Source: Hypsibius dujardini
Lineage: Eukaryota; Tardigrada; Eutardigrada; Parachela; Hypsibiidae
Assembly: GCA_001579985.1 (NCBI GenBank)
Contig: LRSR01004687.1
Location: forward strand, 1-24,967
DNA length: 24,967 nt
Direction: 5' to 3'
In this document: positions 11,301 through 20,300 of the stretch, piece by piece
Numbering within the stretch: the first letter of the stretch is position 1
Layout: each line of letters begins with the position of its first letter
Translations under genes and position numbers: made by a program
Notes under the pieces: model-generated
Databases searched by the model: none
The model's input: the letters and a program-made list of their open reading frames with translations, nothing else
Told to the model about the DNA's origin: nothing

Positions 11301-12591
11301 GGAGAGGTCATAAAACTGCCCGTATGACAGAACCGCGAGCGATAAATTGTTTTAAAAAGTATTTAATTTACGGTATTCCAAAACTGAAAACTGATCCGTC
11401 ACTTTTGAAGGCCTTACTTACTGTTTTCTTCTCACGAACGGAATCGGAGATAGGAAACCGAAAGAAATAGGACTTAAAAATGTTCTAAAATAATTTTGTT
11501 TTGCAAATACAGTGTACTTCACTTTTCGAAACGTCTCAGCCCAGCAGAAATCACAAATTTTATCAAGATTTTGAACAGTTTCAAACATTCTGCTTACCGA
11601 GACAGGAATCTTGCAAGCTGTTTTATGGCCTGATCGCTAATTGCGCGGGCGTGAGAGAGCACGCACTGAATAGACAGTTAACTGCGCTCTCAGGATCTGT
11701 GGTGCGCACCTGCGTCAGAGTTCGTACATCAAATTTCACTGGTAACCACGTCAAACTGCATGCAGCTGCATGGAGATACGTGGCGTCGCATGGAGCTGCG
11801 TGAAGCTGCGTGGAGAAAGGTAAAACAATATGGAGATTCACGACATCTTCGACAACGTCACACGGCGGCCATGCAGCTCCACAGGCCCCATAAAATATTC
11901 TTAACGCTTAATTTCCATGATTTGATGGGTTTTGATGGATTTTGATAGGTTTTTGTGTTCCACGCAGCTTTACGCAGCATCATGCTACCCCACGTAGTTT
12001 CCCGTAGTTCCATTCAGTTCCGTGCAGCTCCATGCAGCACCATGCAATTCCAGTTAGTTCCATGCACCTCCTTGTAGCTCCACAGAGCTCCACGTAGCCC
12101 TATGCATCTCTACGTAGCTCTATGCAGCTCCGTTCAGCTCCATGCAGCTCCACGCAATTCGACGTAGCTCCATGCAGCTCCACGTAGTTCCACGTAGCCC
12201 TCTGCAGCTCTACGTAGCTCCATGCAGCCCTCTGCAGTTCCACGTAGTTCCATGTACATTGCAAGCGTAAAAAGACATCGGTAATAAATTTTGGTGTACA
12301 AACTCTGACATATCTAGTGGTGCGGCACTGTAAAAATAGGGAACTCGTTCAATTTCGGTCTGAAAAATTTTCTCTTCTTTTCCTAAGTGCGAAACCTTCA
12401 GTTGTTTATCGGTAATTTTTGGGGTGTGAAGAGTTAACAATGCCATTGATCTGCGGTTGTACAGGGGCACTTGGTGGATTGTCGGTGTTTGCTATTGTGT
12501 CTGCATCATGGTGTGGGATGAAACAAGAAGATGGATGGTGCGCCGTGACTCCAATCCCAAGACATTCTGGAACCGAGAGACCCTCTACTGA
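1967..12591 (+). CDS. ATP1A: Na+/K+-transporting P-type ATPase alpha subunit (type IIC), 16 exons
   Basis: Plasma-membrane pump that exports Na+ and imports K+ through an aspartyl-phosphate intermediate. Exons: 1967-2302, 2407-2466, 2537-2740, 2816-2939, 3263-3387, 3877-4281, 4995-5193, 5478-5722, 6115-6304, 6610-6777, 7424-7786, 8691-8874, 9037-9109, 10170-10585, 11050-11151, 12465-12591. They sum to 3321 nt in frame and end in TGA. Family motifs in order: TGES (3895-3906), [10 protein letters not shown] with the phosphorylated Asp at 5097-5099, KGAPER, TGDHP, GDGVND (7741-7758), ten expected membrane segments, SFGQEW (beta-subunit contact, SYGQ in most), and a C-terminal W-x-RETLY. Normal animal alphas are about 1020 residues; this one has an extended N terminus. 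Cation-site residues Glu (PEG, TM4), Asn/Glu (TM5), two Asp (TM6) and Glu (TM9) are kept, but the TM8 Asp is Asn. The true start is unresolved: first in-frame ATG in the first recognised exon is 2066. The acceptor of exon 8 (5478) was chosen because it alone restores phase and family length. Confidence 0.94.
2331..2364. repeat. ACAA/CAGA tetranucleotide tract in ATPase intron 1
   Basis: Short run of AAAC units grading into CAGA units within the 104-nt intron 2303-2406, between donor and acceptor. Confidence 0.85.
2407..4281 (+). CDS. ATPase exons for TM1-TM4 and the actuator domain
   Basis: Five exons. 2537-2740 encodes TM1 and the TM1-TM2 extracellular loop, bounded by Gln (2705-2707) and Asn (2738-2740), the neutral pair found in ouabain-sensitive pumps. 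2816-2939 encodes TM2 after an acceptor at CTTTGTAG, whose TAG would otherwise be an in-frame stop. 3263-3387 and the start of 3877-4281 give the actuator domain with TGES. The latter exon also encodes TM3 and TM4 with VANVPEG. Within TM4 the residues after PEG read ILPATTV instead of the usual LLATVTV; the CCG proline is at 4270-4272. Confidence 0.92.
3480..3865. repeat. Degenerate AACTAAA-rich tract filling ATPase intron 5
   Basis: Most of the intron 3388-3876 is built from loosely repeated AACTAAA, AACTACA and AATTTAACT words with no fixed register. Similar words recur in intron 7 (about 5222-5420) and intron 8 (about 5755-5990), suggesting a shared low-complexity source. Confidence 0.6.
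4540..4745. repeat. Pyrimidine-rich CCGT/CCAT array in ATPase intron 6
   Basis: Imperfect tetranucleotide array (TCCG, TCCA, TCTG units) within intron 4282-4994. It produces several long overlapping open frames that are only repeat translation. Confidence 0.85.
4995..7786 (+). CDS. ATPase exons for the P and N domains
   Basis: Exons 4995-5193, 5478-5722, 6115-6304, 6610-6777 and 7424-7786. They encode LTAKRMA after TM4, the phosphorylation loop [17 protein letters not shown], the nucleotide-binding domain with [19 protein letters not shown] and KGAPER, the [10 protein letters not shown] strand, [23 protein letters not shown] and the hinge [10 protein letters not shown]. All catalytic residues of the phosphorylation and nucleotide sites look intact. 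Confidence 0.95.
5723..7423. other. ATPase introns 8-10, nothing further recognised
   Basis: Introns 5723-6114, 6305-6609 and 6778-7423 are A/T-rich and contain no recognisable gene, RNA or mobile element apart from AACTAAA-like words. Confidence 0.5.
7787..8690. other. ATPase intron 11, nothing recognised
   Basis: 904-nt A/T-rich intron with donor GTAACA and acceptor TATTCTAAG. No repeat array, RNA gene or coding segment stands out. Confidence 0.5.
8691..12591 (+). CDS. ATPase exons for TM5-TM10 and the C terminus
   Basis: Exons 8691-8874, 9037-9109, 10170-10585, 11050-11151 and 12465-12591. TM5 reads [13 protein letters not shown] (family: YTLTSNIPEITPF), keeping Tyr, Thr, Ser, Asn and Glu of the cation sites but with Ala (8852-8854) for the Pro and Gly for the Thr. 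TM6 keeps both Asp in IDLLTD. TM8 reads [14 protein letters not shown], with Asn (10530-10532) where the family has the QWAD aspartate. TM9 keeps its Glu (11081-11083). The last exon was placed from TWW, WDE and the terminal RETLY-stop, in phase with a CAG acceptor at 12462-12464. Confidence 0.9.
9110..10169. other. ATPase intron 13
   Basis: 1060-nt intron. An open frame at 9275-9463 has no recognisable domain. Near 10045-10100 a GC-richer patch holds AGGGATC and GATCCCT as 7-bp inverted arms around GAACCTATG; it looks like part of a dispersed repeat but could not be assigned. Confidence 0.4.
11756..11815. repeat. Inverted-orientation copies of the 10-bp minisatellite
   Basis: Contains GCATGGAGCTGC and GCGTGGAG words that are the reverse complement of the unit of the larger array at 11959-12254, about 140 nt downstream in the same intron. 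Confidence 0.7.
11959..12254. repeat. Degenerate 10-bp minisatellite (GYAGCTCCAY), about 29 units
   Basis: Tandem 10-mers of the form GCAGCTCCAT and GTAGCTCCAC with scattered substitutions fill the second half of ATPase intron 15 (11152-12464), ending about 210 nt before the last-exon acceptor. Confidence 0.85.
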
Positions 12592-12830
12592 GTGCTGATC
12601 CTTACTACAGCGTTCAGTGTTATACAGTGGCATAACGTGCAATTTAAAACTCTTGCTGCTTCAGTCAGAGCAATTGGCTCAAAGAAGGGCGAAGGTTTGC
12701 CTTACAGTCGCATTGCTCACACACGAAACATCAGGGCTTGCATATTTTCCACTGATACACTACTATAAAAGTTGTTCAAGGTACCGAGCGTGCAAGATTT
12801 AATAAAGCAAAAATGATGATAGCTCTCAAG
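12592..12830 (+). other. ATPase 3' UTR
   Basis: Sequence after the TGA stop (12589-12591) up to the expected cleavage zone downstream of AATAAA at 12801-12806. Its end approaches or overlaps the stop codon of the opposite-strand CLPX gene. Confidence 0.6.
12798..12806. promoter_or_regulatory. Overlapping bidirectional poly(A) signal between convergent genes
   Basis: TTTAATAAA reads AATAAA on the plus strand (12801-12806, for the ATPase) and ATTAAA on the minus strand (12803 to 12798, for CLPX). It lies 210 nt past the ATPase stop and about 28 nt past the CLPX stop. Confidence 0.55.
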
Positions 12831-12833
12831 AAA

Positions 12834-15800
12834 CTATATAGTACTCGTAGCGTTTCCTTGACGTTGCGCTTCTTCTCTTTTTCCACCTTCCCCTCTGAAA
12901 GTATATTTAGGGGCTCGGTTGCCCCTTACTACTTGACTGTTAATTTCCACATTCTCAATATTGGATCCGGGTGCTTCAAACATGGCTTCCAGCAAAAGAC
13001 CCTCGAGAATCGACCGCAATCCACGCGCTCCTGTCTTCCGAGCCAAGGCCTTTTCCGCAATCGCCCTCACTGCACCGGGTGTAAACTTCAGTTGCACCTG
13101 TGAAAATAAAAAGTCATTTTACTCACTCAACCGAAATGTGGCTTAATTACTTACGTTATCCATATCGAAGAGCTTCTTGTACTGTGGTAGAATGGCATTC
13201 CGGGGCTCCGTTAAAATTTGAATGAGCTATACAAGTATAGGAAAAACAATCATTTATTACTACAGGTACTATAGGGTACAAGGCTATTATTTGCTCGAAT
13301 TTGAATGGTCACCATGCAAACTAGGTGCAAGTGTTGCAATCATCATAATTGACAAAAATGTACTACTAAGATTGTGGTTCAAACTGAGAGATTATGAAAG
13401 ATGTTGACGGGAACCTGTTGCTTGTCGTCAAGGCGAGACGTGAATGGGCGAGTCGTATTATTAGGGTGTCCTCAGTTGCATATAGGACGACTTACTAGTT
13501 GACGACAAAATTTAAAAAAACCGTTGATCTGGTAAAGAAGCGCAGAATCAATGTTTATTCGAGCGCGAACATATTTGAAGAAGATTCTATCAGCTTTTTT
13601 ACATGAAAAGTGTTTACAAAATGTCTACGCTCAACTTCGCAGCCAGACTGTGGCTGAACTTGGCGAGTAAAAAATGTCCGTTTTAGAAAAAATGTCTGCA
13701 GCCATCACTTTTTGTGTGATATTTTTGAAATTACCTCTATGTCAAGCTGTACTCACATAAAGATCAGATATTAAAATAATTTATTAATTCTGGCAACTAA
13801 TATAAATTTTAAATCCATTAATAGTTAAGCAAATGTTAGCGTTGGACCTTGTAGTACTATGTCTGTTTAGGAGTATTGGACGTCGGAACTGACCATATTT
13901 GTGGTTAAGTTGTGAAAACCCACTATGACGGGCAGACGACCGATGAATTCCGGAATCTGTAAATTGATTGAATTATTACAGATAATGTTCCATTGAAAAC
14001 CCCTCTTAATACAAACCATTCCGAAGTGAATTAAATCGCGCGCTTCCACTTCTTGCATCAGGAGATCCTTCGCACTGTTCTCTTCGCTGACCATCCGAGC
14101 TAATTCGCACTTTGCTTCTTCTGTCTGTGATTGATCATTTTTTGGCAAGACGTTAGGATTGCCTTGGTCTTTATATGACCCAAATCCTAACGACTGTCGA
14201 GAAATAGGAAATGCGTAATTCAGTTATCAGATACAGTTCTCACTGCTTGAACCTTTTGATTGCTGCGATTTGCGATGAGACGATCAAGCCCGGTGAAAGC
14301 ACCAGAGGCAATGAATAATATGTTGGTGGTGTCAACGGGTACTTGAGTCTTTCGGCCGTTGTAAGAAAACTGGACATTGACTACCGTCCCTTCCAACAGC
14401 TTGAGAAGGCTCTACTTTCCAATAAACCGTTGTGCATTTAAGCACTTGAAAAAAAATCGTAAAAGTATAAGTCATACCTGTTGCACACCTTCGCCTCCGA
14501 CGTCGCGCATCTGTTGAGCTACAGAGGCTGCCGCGGCGCTAATCTTATCCACCTAAGTGATATTGCAGGATTTGTGAACCGAAACCATAAAGAAATCCTA
14601 GGAACTGTAATTGCGTTTTGAAGTTAGCAAATAGCTATTTGAAAGTCAATTTTAAGGGCAGGGTGAATCCGAAATGTCGGCTCATTGGTATTTTATTTAT
14701 ATTCTGTCTGTCTGCCTGTCTTCTTGTCTGTCTATTTGTCTGTGTGTCTGTGTGTCTGTGTATCTGTGTGTCTGTGTGTATGTCTCCCTGTCTGCCTGCC
14801 CGCCTGACTGTCTTTCTGTCTGTGTGTTTGTTTGTTTGTGTGTCTGTGTGTGTCTGTGTCCGTCTGTCCTATTATTATATAATTACTCAATCTAAATAGT
14901 GTAGGTTCCGAGACAATTGATATTAAGCTATTTTTTCTTTGAAGCAGTGCGACAAAAGTTTGTGAAGTGACAAATTTCAAATATTACGTCCGTGTCAAGG
15001 GGCAACATTTGCAAACGTGACGAGTTTTTTTTAGTAGCCCGCTATTTTTCGATCCCCCCTCGAACCCAGCTGCTACTTCGTGTGCACGGATCACTCTTTG
15101 AAAGAGATTTGTAACAATGCTTTACGCGACGGAAGTGATAGATGAGCGTTTAAATTTTCAATTTGAAATATAACGTCTTGGAAAGGCTTCGAAGGCGCGA
15201 GGCTTCGGAGAGGCAATTAAGAACTAGAAGAGCGTTCTCAAATTGGGAAATGGATTTCACACCAGAGAGCGCTATTTCGAAGTCAGGCACCGTAAACCCC
15301 ATACTCATGCATGACTATCGTATCCAGTAACGTTAGATTAGTCTCACAGTATTTAATATTCCACACTCACAATTATCTAGTTGTATAAGTAACCTTCAGT
15401 GTCTTATGAAATTACCTCGTCCAGAAAAACGATGCCTCTCTCGGCTTGGCTGACATTTCCGTTAGCATCCTGAAGTAGCTTGCCAATCACCGACTCAACG
15501 TCCTCTCCAACGTAACCGGCTTGAGTCAAGGTAGTACAATCGCATAGGGCGATCGGGACATCCAGACATTTTGCAATTGTTTGAGCCAGAAGCGTTTTCC
15601 CCGATCCCGTAAAATAAATTTATTAAAAGACATCGACCAGCCGCATAATATCACTAACAAAGTACCATTACCTGTTGGACCCAACATCAGTATGTTGCTT
15701 TTTTCAAAGCCAATATTATCGGGCTCCTGATCGGCGTCGTCCAAAGAGACTTTAGCCTTTTTGGTTGGTTGCGAAGTCACATCAAGGGTCTGATTTTCGT

Positions 15801-17421
15801 CAAAGGGATATTGCAACTGGCCACTCGAAATAGGCCCTCCGAAGTGGCTTGAATTTGGGCCGGGGAAACCTGTTAAAATAGCTGAATTAATTGAAGGAAT
15901 TATAAATGCTAATTAGTTGGCATTCTGCACCTAGAATCGATTGTGGATAGTACTGGGCGTTTCCATTTTTCTCGGGACTTGGAGGCGTTACATTTTGCTG
16001 TTGAGGGTTTCTTGCTACTCTCTTATAGTGATTGTAGACTGCGACTGCCAACACCTTTTTTGCTTGGCTTTGACCTATCACATACTTCTCCAAGTAGCTG
16101 AAAATCTAAAGAATACAAACCGCAGTATGGCAGGCAGTGAAATGTGTGGTAGGCTGTTCCAAAATCATGCTAATGACCTTTTTGGGAGAGGGAAGAACAT
16201 TTTTGACAGCAGGCTGCGCTGCTGGTGTCGAATTGATATGCTCGGATTGTTTTTTTGGACTCTTAATGTTGTCGTCTTGCTCCGTGGTACCTGGACTGCG
16301 CCGTATGAGAAAGAAGAGATGATGGCAAGAACTGCAGGTCAAGAACTTCGGGGCATCTGAATTTTGAAAAATAATTATATGACTGCATCTCTACCGGTGT
16401 GCAGACGTTGTCTCTCTCGAAATTTTGTTCTCCGACATTTCGTCCGCAAAACTCTCCTGCCCACGTTGTGTCCTTCAGAAATTGTGAACTCATTCAGACA
16501 ATTTATCCTGTACTTTCGATAATGTCTACTTCAGACATTATGTTCATTCCGACAATATGTCCTGTCATTTAGACATACTCTGTATGTAACGACCGTAAAT
16601 CCACGGCCGGAATGTCTGAGGACAATCGATTTGTCTGGCCATAATATTTGTAGGGACAATATGTCTACGGCCAGTTTGGGAACAGTCTGTCTTTCTGGTC
16701 ATAATGTTTGCCAGGGCAGAATGTCTGGGGACAGTTTGGCCATCTAGCCATAATTTCTGTGGGACAGTATGCCCACCGTTAGAATGTCTGAGTACAGCCT
16801 GTCTATCTGGCCACAATGTCTGTGAGGACAAAATGTCTAAGGCCACAATGTCTGGAGACAAGGAATCGGGTTGGACACACAAAAAGGGCACAATTTCTGA
16901 AGGACAGAACGTCGCGGGATATAACGTCGGTATACAACAGTCTTTACCACTCGGTACATGGTCACTCACTGTTGGCAGTATCATGGAAGGAACATGCACT
17001 GCCACATCGAGGACACTTAATGCCACCGGTATTGTCTTTGTTGCTACTGTTGTGGCTGCTTCCTCCGCCTTCAACAGATTGACCCGAGCTAACCACCAGG
17101 TTCACGTCGTGCTCCGTTGCAGACCCATCTGTTTGGTTGCTAACATATGGTTTGCTCAAATTGGCCACTGCAGTACATGACGGTGCATGGTGAATTGAAC
17201 TTTGCGAGTACCTCTGGACAAGAGGGCTCTGACTGGGCTAGAACAAATAAAACCATTTTTCAAGACATTTTTTGCGCGCGCTTTGATTTGTTTCTCACAC
17301 CCAAATAGGCTTGGAGTTTGGTTGTGGATAGTCTACTTCCAGTGGCTAATTGTGTACTCATCATCTGCTGGAGGTAGCGCAGCAGTGGAACAGTAGAATT
17401 CCGCACCACAGTACCAGACAT
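12834..17421 (-). CDS. CLPX: Mitochondrial ClpX: AAA+ unfoldase of the ClpXP protease, 12 exons
   Basis: Matrix hexameric ATPase that unfolds proteins and feeds them to ClpP. Exons in transcript order: 17421-17299, 17213-16970, 16356-16178, 16105-15931, 15869-15672, 15606-15416, 14552-14478, 14411-14244, 14193-14017, 13956-13894, 13226-13155, 13097-12834; 1929 nt, 642 residues (human CLPX 633). Residues 1-69 contain no Asp or Glu and several Arg/Lys, as expected for a mitochondrial presequence. A four-Cys zinc module follows (CPRC 108-111, CSSC 130-133). The AAA+ core has YVIGQ, Walker A GPTGSGKT (304-311, split by an intron), pore loop GYVG (337-340), Walker B VFLDE (to 370), RDVGGEG, the LGF ClpP-docking loop (about 453), the PEFIGRLP arginine finger (about 517) and sensor-2 GARGLRS (578-584). 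One intron (15671 to 15607) ends in GG instead of AG. An in-frame alternative donor at exon 8 would remove three residues. Confidence 0.95.
14244..14252 (-). other. CLPX exon 8 tandem in-frame donors (optional VQA)
   Basis: After AATCAAAAG the sequence reads GTTCAAGCAGTGAGA. Splicing at the first GT gives NQK joined to SLGFG, the human-like spacing; splicing at the second, stronger GTGAGA adds Val-Gln-Ala. Both keep frame. Confidence 0.6.
14700..14872. repeat. TCTG/TGTG microsatellite in CLPX intron 6
   Basis: Imperfect CTGT, GTGT and CTGC units in the 863-nt intron 14553-15415. In the CLPX transcript this is a CAGA/ACAC array. Confidence 0.9.
15607..15671 (-). other. CLPX intron 5 with non-canonical GT-GG boundaries
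   Basis: The 65-nt intron starts GTAATG and ends TTTTACGG on the minus strand. Phase and the Walker A motif allow only this junction: G from the upstream exon plus GATCGGGGAAAACG gives GSGKT. A canonical TTTTACAG would differ by one A-to-G change at the acceptor. Confidence 0.8.
16178..17213 (-). CDS. CLPX exons 2-3: zinc-binding domain split by a repeat-bearing intron
   Basis: Exon 17213-16970 ends just after [17 protein letters not shown] and exon 16356-16178 begins with [17 protein letters not shown]. Joined in phase 1, the spacing between the two Cys pairs equals that of human CLPX. Exon 3 ends in SPKK before donor GTCATT, joining [12 protein letters not shown]. Confidence 0.9.
16385..16935. 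repeat. Degenerate ATGTCTG/GGACA repeat in CLPX intron 2
   Basis: Repeated words of the form AATGTCTGNGGACA and TGTCTGGCCATAAT occur about every 30-45 bp through most of intron 16357-16969, in the plus-strand orientation. The units are strongly diverged, and some read as GACATTATGTC palindromes. Confidence 0.65.
17299..17421 (-). CDS. CLPX exon 1: start codon and mitochondrial presequence
   Basis: Starts [10 protein letters not shown] at ATG 17421-17419 and ends at GGT before donor GTGAGA. A donor two bases upstream (GTGTGA) is rejected because it breaks phase with exon 2. No acidic residues, three Arg and one Lys in 41 residues, consistent with matrix import. Confidence 0.85.
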
Positions 17422-19812
17422 AACAACGCCGTCGAGGATCACTTCAAAGGAACGGTTTAAATTAATTATTTGAATTAATACAGATTCCAACTCAGGCAGT
17501 ATATGGGTCGAATGTATGGCTTAAATATTAGAGTGCACTGATCTCATAGCTATAAAGCTGGCCAAATATTATGTTGTTGCCGTCACACAGCAACCATAAC
17601 TCTTTTTGTTGTTAGCTTCTTGTACAGACTCAGTGATAAGTTAAATACAACTGCAAATTTTGGAATTCGGACTTACAAGAGCGGCACGAACATTTTGCAA
17701 CCATTAGGCATCGAGTATAATGCTGCTCAATGATTCCGCAAGTTGTGACTTGGTAGCGGTAAGATGTTACGAATGAAACTTGGTAGCGGTAAGATGTTAC
17801 GAATGAATTTAGCAATTAACCATTGCTCTTAAAACAAAATCATTCCCATTAATGAGTCCCGAGTTTCCGTTAATATCTGCATGAAATGGTTTTTTCCCGA
17901 TGAAACTATAAAAAGAGCAAATGATCTTTTAACAGTTTTTCAAATAGGAAACCGCCCGGGATGGAGCAAAGGACCAGCGTGGTGTATTATTTAAAATGCA
18001 CAATCACACATCTCCACGGAGAGTATAGATTCGAGCGCGCATTTGATGAAAGGATAAATTTGACCAAATTTCTTTAGAATGTGTCTGGAAAATTGGGAAA
18101 TGGTGTATGGAGCGAGAAAAATCCAAAGGAGTAAATGGGCTAATAAGACTGTTACCAACAAAATTAGTGTGCTCGTTTGCTTAACAGGAAAACTGCCCAA
18201 TGTTTCCTATTCGTTGCCTGTCGATTCATTCGGCAGCTGGCTAATCTTTGCTAGACTGGTAAAGTACTACCCGCAAACCCAAACACCTGCTTGCCAAAGA
18301 ATAAAATGGCCAATCTTTTTAAAATTATACTAAAAAAATTCATTGAAAATCACTTGTCAAAATCACTTCGATGATTTTAACATTGGAATCACCAATAAAT
18401 TTCTGGGTATCCGATTGGCGATAAGAAAATCACCAAAATCACCAAAATCACCACTAGAGCAGCATTGGCCCCGCCCGCAACAGAAAGGGATTGGCTGCCA
18501 GTCCGCTAGCCTAGAGACCCTGCTATTCTATGTTAAGAAGCCAAAGCCGGCGGCTCGACTCCAGTCCCGAACCGGCTTAGGCGGGGTCGACCCGTGAACC
18601 AAGCCGATTAATTGGAGCGGCTTAATGTGCAAGCCGTAGATTATAGTTATGGCTGGGCCGAGCCGTTCCCATCCCTCAAGAAGGATTTGTAGGCCGTCCA
18701 TGTCGCAAAATAGACAATTAAAAGACGAAGCATACTTTAACATTTGCTTGGTTTGTTAGTCGCCAGCACGGTTTTCGAAAAGCAATATCACGCCTACATT
18801 TAATTCAAAAATGGATGAAACCACGAACATCGCTTCAGACTTGCTCTTCCCGGGAATCTGTGGGAGGAGGGGAAGAAACAACCAAAGTGCCGGTTATTTT
18901 GGTTGCGGTGACACCGCTCAACCAATTACCGTATTTTTGCAGCAGGATTTTAATTTGGATGGGATAGCTCTTGCGTCTCGGCTGGATGGCAAGGGGAATA
19001 CGGCAATTTCCTTGGCAGTTAGAGGAGAGAATGAAGTTGTTGCAATTAGCGGCTGGCAACTGTCAAATCAGCCGATCGATCGATCGACTGATTGGCGGAA
19101 CGCCTCAACGTCACTTATTGCCACTGTAACGCCAATTTTTTCCCAGATGCATTGCTTTTCGTCCCCGTATTGTCATACTTCATTCAACGTAAAAAAGGTC
19201 AGGGTGGTCATTCCATCGAAAGAAATATAATGCAATGGCGTGGGATGGAACTGGATGTTGCTCTTGTTTGCATCCGTTAGAGAGAGCAAACAGATCAATC
19301 AATGAGCAGCTTGCTTCAATTGAATTGATTCGCTGATTTTTGATTTTTGCTGCGCCTGATATTGATTGGTCGATTGTCACAATGACATTCGCTAATGAAT
19401 CGATCAAGCTTTACAGATTCACATCGATCGGCATAGCTTGATTTCTTGATTAGAGAATGCGATGGGCCCGCAAAATATTGTCACGAGTCAGATGTCCGCC
19501 TGGTTTCTGTGACAACATCCCTTGACTGCTGTACTATCTTTAATGTAATTAATCATCCCTTCATAGGCTGGTAATGTCAGGATACTGATTTCTTTCAATG
19601 CAGGGGGCGTGGCTCTTAAAGAAATTTCGGTGGAAGCCAGCGTGTTTTTTATTGTAGTAAAACGGATCAAGTTGGACCATCACTTCTTCCGTATTCGTAT
19701 GTCGATTCGTCCCTCTTCATTTGCTGTTGAAAAAAAGGTAGAGTCTAGAATTTGATCGGTGCTAGAGTCGGAGGACAGACGCCGTGAAGGGTCCTTCCTA
19801 CGCGGGGACACA
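17422..19812. other. Spacer between the divergent CLPX and dynein genes
   Basis: 2.4 kb holding the 5' ends and presumably the promoters of both flanking genes. An open frame at 18811-19230 (139 codons from ATG) shows no domain I recognise. Other visible structure: a 30-bp exact tandem duplication at 17748-17807 and a 28-bp near-palindrome with GATCGATCGATC at 19066-19093. Confidence 0.5.
17748..17807. repeat. Exact tandem duplication of 30 bp (two copies)
   Basis: ACTTGGTAGCGGTAAGATGT followed by TACGAATGAA at 17748-17777 is repeated without change at 17778-17807. Confidence 0.97.
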
Positions 19813-20268
19813 ATGGCGGAGAAGAAAGAGCCAGAGCCTCCGAAGGTATCCCTCAAGGATGTTGAGCTGATCGGGAGTGTCACGGCGGATTTGTTAAAGC
19901 TCAAGGCGGATAAAGTCATCAGGAGTCTTCAAGCGGAGGACTCCTTGGCGGCAATCAAATCACTCCTTAACAAATGTAAGCCCTTTTTGGCGGTGTCTCC
20001 CGGGGTGCAGGGCGCGGCGGTTGCTTCGACGGCGCTGCCAAACAAGGTGCAGGGCAAATGGATTTTGTTTTATTTGAATGGACCGGCCGCGGACTTGGCG
20101 ACATCGTTGGTGCCGATCGTGCTGGACGTCAATCCCTGTACGAATCTTCTCTTTTACTATGACCTGGTGAGTTTTCTACGAGTGCTCTTAGGCAGCTGCC
20201 AGTCTGTCAATAAGTTTCAGTTATCCTCCGCTCTCACGGCGTCTGTCCTTGTTTGTGTCTACGTCTGC

Positions 20269-20300
<32 letters not shown>

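Noticed and set aside
17301-17421. CLPX exon 1 ending at the GTGTGA donor
   Set aside because: It leaves phase 1, incompatible with exon 2 in phase 0; GTGAGA two bases further fits.
18811-19230. 139-codon open frame starting with ATG in the CLPX-dynein spacer
   Set aside because: No recognisable domain or splice context; overlaps opposite-strand frames of similar length and the GATC palindrome. Possible but not supportable as a gene.
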